DNA of 21,621 bases from Caryophanales bacterium (GTDB lineage: Bacteria > Bacillota > Bacilli > Exiguobacteriales > Exiguobacteriaceae), in the NCBI GenBank assembly GCA_902362975.1, contig CABIYO010000016.1, positions 31,911-53,531 of the forward strand, given 5' to 3'. The notes under the pieces were generated by a model. It saw only the letters and a program-made list of their open reading frames with translations, was not told where the DNA came from and did no database searches. The first letter of the stretch is position 1. Each line of letters starts with the position of its first letter. A program made the position numbers and the translations under genes. This document shows positions 15,961 through 21,621 of this stretch, piece by piece.

Positions 15961-16601
15961 AATGAACAAGGGGTACAAAGCGTAGTCGAGTCGATTCGGG
16001 CGCAAGGTGGGGAAAAGCCATCGCGGTGAAACATGACGTGACATCACGCTCGAGCTAGGAGGACGTATTCGCAGAAGTGGAAGCGACATGTGGCAAATTA
16101 GATATTCTCGTCAATAAAGATGGAATCGCACTTGCAAAACCGTTCTTGGAACAGACTGAAGAGGACTAGGCGCGCACGTATCGCATCAACATCGATGGGG
16201 TCATGTTAGGGACACAGTACGCGATTCCGCTCATGACAGAGAATGGCGGAGGATCGATCGTCAACATCTCCTCCATCTCAGCACTGACCGGTATGGCAGG
16301 TGCTGGGGCATACACGGCCTCAAAAGGTGCTGTCCGTTCTCTTAAGAAAGCAGCGGCTGTGGATTATGGGAAACAAAACATTCGCGTCAACTCGGTACAT
16401 CCAGGAAATATCGTGACGCCGATGAGTGCGTCGCATATGGAGCATCCAGACTTTAAACAACATTTCTTGAATCAAATCGCTTTGCCGAATCTCGGACAAG
16501 CGGATGAGGTGGCAGCAGTCGTTCTCTTCCTCGCGTCAGACGAAGCGAATCATATCAGCGGGATTGAACTTCCGGTGGACGGTGGCGTGACGGCGAAATA
16601 A
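15947..16601 (+). pseudogene. Short-chain dehydrogenase/reductase, decayed
   Basis: Conceptual translation starts at VATDINEQGVQSVVESIRAQ, the second beta-alpha unit of an SDR; the N-terminal GxxxGxG nucleotide loop is gone. A one-base loss near 16018 shifts the frame. Two TAG codons (16055-16057 and 16165-16167) probably replace Trp codons, and the NNAG motif has become NKDG. The 3' half (from about 16170) is well preserved: Ser in NISSISALTG, Tyr and Lys in AYTASKGAV, then VNSVHPGNIVTPM and the usual C-terminus SGIELPVDGG. An ORF from 16203 exists but lacks the cofactor site. There is no promoter left in the deleted 5' region. It is clearly inactive as an oxidoreductase; whether any fragment is made is unknown. 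Confidence 0.9.
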
Positions 16602-16635
16602 AAAACAAGCCTAGACGCGCGTCTAGGCTTGTTTT
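16602..16635. terminator. Bidirectional terminator between SDR remnant and rluF
   Basis: A perfect 34-bp palindrome centred at 16618/16619, with GCCTAGACGC meeting GCGTCTAGGC and flanked by A-run and T-run. It overlaps the rluF stop codon. Confidence 0.85.
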
Positions 16636-17344
16636 AGTACCATTCTTTCGGTTCGTAATTCAATTCGCGGAACAGCTGCTCCCGCTCTTTTTTCGAAAGG
16701 TCGCGCCATTGTCCAGGTGGGAGTTTTCCGAGCGTGATGTTCATGACACGCACACGTTGGAGGCGGAACACTTCGTAGCCGAGCGCCTCACACATCCGAC
16801 GGATTTGACGGTTGAGTCCTTGCGTGAGCGTGATGTTGAAGTCGAACTTCGAGAGAGGACGGACTTTACACGGTAGCGTCTTCTGTCCGAGGATTTTGAC
16901 GCCAACTTCCATCTGTTCGACGAACTCCGGTGTGATCGGCTTATCGACCGAGACGATGTATTCTTTCTCATGCTCGCCTTCTGCACGAAGAATCTCGTTG
17001 ACGATATCGCCGTCGTTCGTCATGAGGATGAGACCTTCTGAGTCTTTATCGAGACGACCGATGTTGAAGATGCGGAGCGGGTGGTTGACCATGTCGACCA
17101 AGTTCCCTTTTACTTTCTTCTCTGTCGTACTCGTGATCCCGACCGGCTTATGGACGGCGATGTAGACGTTGTTTCGTGCAACCCGTGCGACCGAACCGTT
17201 GACGAGGACTTCATCGCCCGTTTTGACCTGGTCGCCGATTTTTGCTTTTTTCCCGTTGATGGTGACGCGTCCCTCTTCGACGAGACGGTCGGCTTGGCGA
17301 CGGGACGCCTTGCCTGATTCACTGATGAATTTATTGATGCGCAT
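16634..17344 (-). CDS. rluF: 23S rRNA pseudouridine synthase, RluF type
   Basis: Isomerises a uridine in 23S rRNA to pseudouridine; E. coli RluF acts at U2604. 236 residues: an N-terminal S4 RNA-binding domain ([20 protein letters not shown], to about 50), then the RsuA/RluB/RluE/RluF catalytic domain with [19 protein letters not shown], catalytic Asp99 in RLD. The following [20 protein letters not shown] and [18 protein letters not shown] are characteristic of the RluF branch. I chose the ATG at 17344 (MRINKFISE) with AAAGGA upstream; the frame is open further upstream but with no homologous residues. It is a single gene. The exact target uridine is inferred from E. coli. Confidence 0.88.
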   Translation of the reverse strand: MRINKFISESGKASRRQADRLVEEGRVTINGKKAKIGDQVKTGDEVLVNGSVARVARNNVYIAVHKPVGITSTTEKKVKGNLVDMVNHPLRIFNIGRLDKDSEGLILMTNDGDIVNEILRAEGEHEKEYIVSVDKPITPEFVEQMEVGVKILGQKTLPCKVRPLSKFDFNITLTQGLNRQIRRMCEALGYEVFRLQRVRVMNITLGKLPPGQWRDLSKKEREQLFRELNYEPKEWY

Positions 17345-17436
17345 GTGTACACGTCCTTTGTTTGGCTTCGTCCTCTCACTATAACGCATTTTATAAACTC
17401 TCGAAAGCGGGAAACGAACGGGAGAAGAAGGATGAC

Positions 17437-17887
17437 ATGGAAGCGGTACGACTGTTACAAAACGCGATCCGATTACAGCAGGCACTGTGCGATACACCTT
17501 TCGGAAAAGGAGGCATCACCTGTCCTTTGGTACGGTCGACCTGTTCCGAATCAATGGCTGACCATCGGGACGAATCCGTCTCGCGGCGAGTGTTTACATC
17601 GTGACGGGATACTGAGAACGGGGCAAACCCAAAAGTTCTACTGGCGGGAGACGCTCTCGTTTGAAGATTACCTCGGAAATGAAGAGGCGCTGCAACAAAC
17701 GCTCGAACGGGTATCCCAATGATCGGCCTCCACATGAAGCCGTCAGAAGTGTTCGTCGGGCTCTGCAATGTTCTGTGACTCAAACGGGTTACATTTCGGG
17801 CCATACGTGAAGCGCGAGCACCTGTTAAAAATCGGGCAAGCGATTGACACGATTATGGACGAGTGGCTGGCGGCTGGACGCGCGTGA
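17437..17887 (+). pseudogene. Decayed gene with IGTNPS motif (unknown family)
   Basis: From the ATG at 17437 (ribosome site AGAAGG) the frame reads [20 protein letters not shown]. After a shift near 17500-17530 another frame reads VLWYGRPVPNQWLTIGTNPS, then RDGILRTGQTQKFYWRETLS and FEDYLGNEEALQQ, ending at a TGA at 17720-17722. Further on, SEVFVGLCN and, after another shift, SNGLHFGPYVKREHLLKIGQ and AIDTIMDEWLAAGRA end at 17887. This looks like one ancestral gene that has lost its middle and gained frameshifts. IGTNPSRGE is reminiscent of uracil-DNA-glycosylase-like NPG/NPS loops, but I do not claim that family. Its 3' end overlaps the 3' end of the convergent minus-strand gene by 35 bp. Confidence 0.65.
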
Positions 17888-18503
17888 TGCTTCCCCAAAA
17901 GTTGAATTCGTTGAAGTCGATGTAGCGCACGTCTTTCGAACGGTTGTCGAGTACGGCTAACAAGATGACGTCCGGGGCCCCCCGTTTTTCAAACTGCAAG
18001 TAGCCGATTCCCGTGACAGAATGATTTTTATAAAAGCCGTTCGCCATGTTCAACACAAACGGGTGGCCTGCTTTCAGCTCACGCTCAAACGTCGTCCATT
18101 TCCATAGATAGCGTGAACTGCCTCGACCGTCATATCCGTATCGTTTCCACAGTTTCGTGATGATGGTGGCGATTTGAGTCGGCGGTGTCCCTTTCTCGTC
18201 TTTGAAACGGTGCATGAAGGCAATCTCGCGCACATCTTCTTGGATCTGTGTCACATCATCTGGGATATTCGCATACCCATGATCTCGATAGAAACGGAAG
18301 ATGGCGGTGATGGACGTCAACGTACAGTTGTTCTTCCCGTTCTCGAACTGACGTTGGAGCAAGACGGGCACGCCTTCAATCTGTACAGCACGCTTTAATG
18401 TCCAGCGCCCGTGATAACGGTCGTTCACATAAGCTTCCGGGTCGATGATTCCGGCATAGCCGTTGTTCGCGACCTCGAGTTGTCCTGCAAATGGGTGCTC
18501 CAT
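17853..18503 (-). CDS. C39-like papain-fold protein (putative cysteine peptidase)
   Basis: 216 residues without a signal peptide or membrane segment. NNCTLTSITAIFRFYRDHGY (58-77) with Cys60, GFYKNHSVTGIGYL (156-169) with His161 and VLDNRS (184-189) with Asp186 form the Cys-His-Asp order of a papain-like or C39-like fold. It may be a peptidase, acyltransferase or inactive relative; the substrate is unknown. The ATG at 18503 follows AAAAGGAGGGGG. The last residues (PPATRP) are encoded antisense to the end of the decayed gene at 17437-17887, so the original stop may have been lost and the C-terminus extended. Monocistronic; no clear promoter was found. Confidence 0.6.
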   Translation of the reverse strand: MEHPFAGQLEVANNGYAGIIDPEAYVNDRYHGRWTLKRAVQIEGVPVLLQRQFENGKNNCTLTSITAIFRFYRDHGYANIPDDVTQIQEDVREIAFMHRFKDEKGTPPTQIATIITKLWKRYGYDGRGSSRYLWKWTTFERELKAGHPFVLNMANGFYKNHSVTGIGYLQFEKRGAPDVILLAVLDNRSKDVRYIDFNEFNFWGSITRVQPPATRP

Positions 18504-18762
18504 TTTGGTCCCCCTCCTTTTCGTTTAGTATACAAAGGACGACCCGTCTCATAAAAGAGAAAGGGCGTCGTTTTCGTAAAAACACAAGATGTGGGATTCC
18601 AACGATGATTGGGAGGGTGATGAACATACGTAACGAGAAATGACAGATGAAATTGAGAGTCTAGGCAAAACATTCGTATTCCATCAAACCATTTAGTATG
18701 ATGACGGCGAGTCCAACAAATTCAAGATATTTAGAATCTTTATTATAGAGATAGGAGAATGC
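18504..18762. other. Intergenic stretch between divergent genes
   Basis: No ORF with a ribosome site is seen. A possible plus-strand promoter for the flavin oxidoreductase (TTCAAG at 18721-18726, 17 nt, TATAGA at 18744-18749) is weak. An imperfect dyad near 18539-18575 (GACGACCC against GGGCGTCG) lies next to the minus-strand start. Confidence 0.35.
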
Positions 18763-19758
18763 ATGATGAGATTGAGTGTGTTAGACCAGGCGCCGGTCAC
18801 GTCGGGTCATACAGGAGAACATGCGCTGAACAGCGCGGTTGAGCTCGCACAAGTCGCAGAAGAGTTAGGATATTACCGCATGTGGATGGCGGAGCACCAT
18901 GGTGGCATGTCGTTCGCCAGCTCGGCTCCAGAGGTCATCACGGCTTATCTGGCAGCTAAGACGAACAAGATTCGTCTCGGATCCGGCGGCATCATGATGA
19001 TGCACTACTCGCCACTCAAGATGGCAGAGGTATTCAAGACGCTCAGCGCGCTTGCCCCAGGACGGATCGACTTTGGTGTCGGACGTGCGCCAGGCGGTGA
19101 TGCGAACGCCATCTATGCGATGTCACAAGGGCAAAAGCCGATGATGGACGGGCTTTACGAAAAGCTCGATACGACGCTTCGATTGATCAAAGATGAAGCA
19201 CCTGAAGAAAGATGGTATAAGAACACGCCAGCAGCACCGACAGGCGTTACACTTCCGGAAGCCTGGTTACTCGGTTCGAGTGGGAACAGCGCCGTGCAGG
19301 CCGGACGGATGGGGCTTGGCTATTCGTTTGCCCAGTTCTTTAACGGACAATTGAGTGTCGATACGCTCGACACATACCGTCACCATTTCACGCCGTCTGA
19401 TTTCATGGAGAAACCAGACATCAGCGTCACGTATTTGGTCACGACGGCAGAGACGAAAGAAGAGGCGGAATATTTGGCCCGACCTTCTGATCTGTCGCGT
19501 CTCTTCTTGATGCGTGGTCAATTGAGACAGTTGTTGAGTCCAGAAGCGGCTCATGATTATCCGCTCACGGAGGTCGATAAAATTCATATCGCCAACAACC
19601 GAGCCATCCACCTCGTAGGGACGCCGAAACAAATCGCGGAACAGTTACGGGATGAGTCGGAACGTTACGGTTTCGATGAGGCGATGATTTGTAGCATCCA
19701 GCATAAGCAGGAAGATCGCCTGAACGTTTATCGTCTCTTAGCGAACGAATTGCTTTAA
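18763..19758 (+). CDS. LLM-class flavin-dependent oxidoreductase
   Basis: Luciferase-like monooxygenase-fold protein, probably using reduced FMN (and oxygen) on an unknown substrate; cytosolic. 331 residues: the N-terminal strand RLSVLDQAPV, AEHHG (43-47), the flavin region RLGSGGIMMMHYSPLKMAE (71-89) and GRIDFGVGRAPGGD (100-113) place it in the MsnO8/YwcH-like group of single-subunit LLM proteins. ATG ATG at 18763 and 18766 are both possible; AGGAG is 5 or 8 nt away, and the second fits family N-termini slightly better. Single gene with its own terminator. Divergent from the C39-like gene. Confidence 0.92.
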   Translation: MMRLSVLDQAPVTSGHTGEHALNSAVELAQVAEELGYYRMWMAEHHGGMSFASSAPEVITAYLAAKTNKIRLGSGGIMMMHYSPLKMAEVFKTLSALAPGRIDFGVGRAPGGDANAIYAMSQGQKPMMDGLYEKLDTTLRLIKDEAPEERWYKNTPAAPTGVTLPEAWLLGSSGNSAVQAGRMGLGYSFAQFFNGQLSVDTLDTYRHHFTPSDFMEKPDISVTYLVTTAETKEEAEYLARPSDLSRLFLMRGQLRQLLSPEAAHDYPLTEVDKIHIANNRAIHLVGTPKQIAEQLRDESERYGFDEAMICSIQHKQEDRLNVYRLLANELL

Positions 19759-19767
19759 CCCGGAGAG

Positions 19768-19797
19768 CACCTTCTCAAGTACGGGAGGGTGTTTTTT
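19768..19797 (+). terminator. Terminator of the LLM gene
   Basis: CACCTTCTC (19768-19776) pairs with GGGAGGGTG (19783-19791) including two G-U wobbles, followed by six T. Confidence 0.8.
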
Positions 19798-19897
19798 CTA
19801 TAAGAGAAAAACGGTTCCCCATTTTTTCAAAGGTTTTCTTCATAGTTTGAGCGAAACCAACTACACTATAAGAAAAAGGAACAGGTGGAGGGACACG

Positions 19898-20796
19898 ATG
19901 CAACGGATGAAAGGCGACCCATATTATCTATTCGAGCTGTTCACACGCTTGTATCGAATGGTATTTCTAATGGAAGTGACAGAGGCAGGCTATCGTTACG
20001 TAAATGTGAGCGAACAGGGGAAGGTGGCCTCTTCGCTTCCGAGTGATGTAGAAGGGCGGTATTTACATGAGATGTATCGCTCAGAAGTGGCCGATGAATT
20101 GATTGGACATTATGATGCGGTCGTTGAGACAGGGGAACCGGTCTATTTCATGTCGCAAAGGAACATCGACTCCAATACGGCCCGTTTCGCTTCTTCTATG
20201 CTTGTACCGATTGAAGATGAGGCTGGTCTTGTTCGTTATGTCCTTAGTTTGACAACTGATTTATCAAAATTAGGCGATTCATCTCCCACCTACGCCGGGC
20301 TACACCCCGAGACGCTTAGAGGAGGGAGAATTCTCGCCTACTTCTGTTAAACACGCCTCAAGAGGAGCGGTTTGATCGCATATCACGTTTGGTCGCACAA
20401 ACCTTCCAGATGCCAATCGCCTTCATTTCCATCATGACAGACCAACAGTGGTTCAAATCGTGTGTCGGTATCGAGCTCGAATCCGTTCACCTCAAACGGG
20501 AATGGACGTTATGTAATCGGGTTGTCACATCGGAGTCTCCGCTGGTGATTGAAGATGTTGCGGCAGCAGCGATTGAAAGTGACAGTCCTTGAATTGACCG
20601 AATCGGATTTTATGCAGGTGTACCATTGCGGACGAAGCAAGGTCACGTCATCGGCACACTTTGCGTAGTAGACGGGCAGGCGAGAGCGTTCTCAGAGGAA
20701 AACCTGAAGACGCTCGAAGCGTTTACGTATTGGGTCATGACAGAGATCGAGCACACGGAAGTCTCAAGAAGACAAATCACTCGACATCAATCTTAA
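19898..20796 (+). pseudogene. PAS-GAF signalling protein, frameshifted and interrupted
   Basis: From the ATG at 19898 (ribosome site GGTGGAGGG) 150 residues encode a PAS domain: RMVFLMEVTEAGYRYVNVSE, then MLVPIEDEAGLVRYVLSLTT. It resembles the first PAS of the diguanylate cyclase at 1158-3215 (shared MEV...YRYV.V.E.GK). A frameshift near 20320 moves the frame to ENSRLLLLNTPQEERFDRIS, the start of a GAF domain (RLVAQTFQMPIAFISIMTDQ, then GVPLRTKQGHVIGTLCVVDG). The GAF is cut by TGA at 20590-20592 and ends at TAA at 20794-20796. No GGDEF, EAL or kinase domain follows, so the output domain was lost or never present. The frame of the following ORF (20819) also continues open from about 20760, hinting at one more shift in an originally longer gene. 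Confidence 0.8.
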
Positions 20797-20818
20797 ACAT
20801 TCGGATCGTTTTTGGTAT

Positions 20819-21049
20819 ATGACACCGGAAGAAACCCTTCGGTTGTTGAATGTATTGGAATCGTTTGATACCCAACAGATTGTCTGGTCACACGGTGAGA
20901 TGGTGAGTTGTGAAACGTTCGCAGAAGATTGCCTTGCATTAAGACGAATCGCCACTATTTCGTGTGATTTCCAGGGAAATACAGATAAGATTACGCAGTC
21001 ATATGATTCACTCGTTAATCGTGAAATCATGAAGAAGAGGAAGAATTGA
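20819..21049 (+). CDS. Short ORF of unknown function, possibly a gene fragment
   Basis: 76 residues from the ATG at 20819: MTPEETLRLLNVLESFDTQQ, then IVWSHGEMVSCETFAEDCLA, then a helical end. Codon use looks like host coding sequence. No ribosome site precedes the ATG, and the same frame is open upstream through SLDINLKHSDRFWY. It could be the frameshifted tail of the PAS-GAF pseudogene or a separate small gene with an unusual start. No family recognised. Confidence 0.35.
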   Translation: MTPEETLRLLNVLESFDTQQIVWSHGEMVSCETFAEDCLALRRIATISCDFQGNTDKITQSYDSLVNREIMKKRKN

Positions 21050-21080
21050 TTACGTTTTTTGTGAACAGGACGGTGGGAAG

Positions 21081-21482
21081 ATGACATACACTATCACGCG
21101 GATTCACGAGGAAGACGAGACGTTCCAACAGTTTTTGACCACTCAATTACGTGAGTATAACAACGTTCGTTCGATTCACCATCGTGACATTCGCGAGGCG
21201 CACGTGCCGACCATTCAGTTGAAAGTGGAGCAAGAAGGACGGGTGATCGCCGGCTTATATGGGAGTGTGTATTGGGGATGGTTCGATTTGGACCGCCTTT
21301 GGGTCGATGTAGACTTTCATGGTCAGGGCATCGGTAGTCAATTGCTTGGAGAAGGGGAGGCGTTAGCGAAGTCGCTAGGTGCGATGCGTGTGAAATTGAC
21401 GACGTTCTCGTTTCAAGCGAAACCGTTTTATGAGCGATTCGGTTACAGATTTCACGAACGGGAAAGCCCATACCGGGCATAG
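21081..21482 (+). CDS. GNAT-family N-acetyltransferase
   Basis: Probable acetyl-CoA-dependent acetylation of an amine on an unknown small molecule or protein; cytosolic. 133 residues. Beta-4 LDRLWVDVDFHGQG leads into the pyrophosphate-binding loop HGQGIGSQLL (80-89), a match to the Q/R-x-x-G-x-G motif, followed by AKSLGAMRVKLTTFSFQAK and the C-terminal FYERFGYRFHERE typical of the fold. The length is short but complete for the family. The ATG at 21081 has a weak GGTGGG upstream. It lies 31 bp past the short ORF at 20819. The substrate cannot be predicted. Confidence 0.9.
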   Translation: MTYTITRIHEEDETFQQFLTTQLREYNNVRSIHHRDIREAHVPTIQLKVEQEGRVIAGLYGSVYWGWFDLDRLWVDVDFHGQGIGSQLLGEGEALAKSLGAMRVKLTTFSFQAKPFYERFGYRFHERESPYRA

Positions 21483-21621
21483 CCCGCCTTTAGGCATAGG
21501 ATGAAAGTGAGTTCGGATGTGAAAAACATCCGACATTCGGGTATACTTATCCCATAGACAAGAACAAGTCTCTAAAACGCCTGTGTCCATCGTCCCTTGA
21601 AAATCGTATACGGTTCGGTCA
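21483..21621. other. End of window, intergenic
   Basis: No convincing ORF. A perfect hairpin (TCGGATGT 21513-21520, loop of five, ACATCCGA 21526-21533) has no U-tract, so it is a weak terminator candidate or an operator-like dyad. Confidence 0.4.

Noticed and set aside
17345..17497. N-terminal extension of the RluF-type protein
   Set aside because: The S4 domain begins directly at the ATG at 17344 with a ribosome site; the upstream residues look like noise and overlap the decayed gene.
21375..21590. 71-residue minus-strand ORF at the window end
   Set aside because: Antisense to the GNAT gene for half its length, no ribosome site, no family features.

Overview
The window looks like chromosome of a Bacillales bacterium, most likely Exiguobacterium. 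I infer this from protein style (GuaC, AhpC/AhpF, HtpG, RluF, PadR), Gram-positive ribosome sites (AAGGAGG), PurR, PerR and CIRCE-type regulatory sites, and a moderately GC-rich coding background rich in TCG, CGT and ACG codons. No database was searched.

Layout. 1-954 (-): GMP reductase guaC, cut by the window start. 955-1157: its promoter, PurBox-like sites, a near-consensus parS site and the terminator of the next gene. 1158-3215 (-): four-PAS diguanylate cyclase. 3309-3510: a 202-bp nested inverted-repeat element. 3514-4350 (-): aldo/keto reductase. 4429-5725 (-): padR plus a HAAS-type membrane protein, translationally overlapped and probably autoregulated. 5854-6255 (+): small membrane protein. 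6294-8392 (-): ahpC-ahpF peroxide operon with a PerR box.

8696-12560 is a visibly AT-rich island between ahpC and htpG. It holds a putative restriction endonuclease (-), a divergent C5 cytosine methyltransferase (+) and, convergent to the methyltransferase, a small protein resembling the SRA-like DNA-reading domain of AspBHI-type enzymes (-). This is an acquired restriction-modification locus and the best candidate for an undescribed system here.

12670-14538 (-): htpG under a CIRCE operator. Back-to-back with its promoter, 14693-14810 (+) is a candidate orphan small RNA with a promoter, internal pairing and a strong terminator but no ORF. 15006-15707 (+): DsbA-like lipoprotein.

15.8-20.8 kb is rich in gene decay: a deletion scar that removed the 5' halves of a divergent tetR/SDR pair, a shredded gene carrying an IGTNPS motif, and a PAS-GAF signalling gene with a frameshift and a nonsense codon. 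Intact genes among them are rluF (-), a C39-like papain-fold protein (-) and a luciferase-like flavin oxidoreductase (+). The window ends with a short unknown ORF and a GNAT acetyltransferase (+).

Functional themes are nucleotide salvage, c-di-GMP signalling, redox and peroxide defence (AhpCF, DsbA-like, AKR, LLM), protein quality control and foreign-DNA defence. I see no tRNA, rRNA, transposase or CRISPR array.
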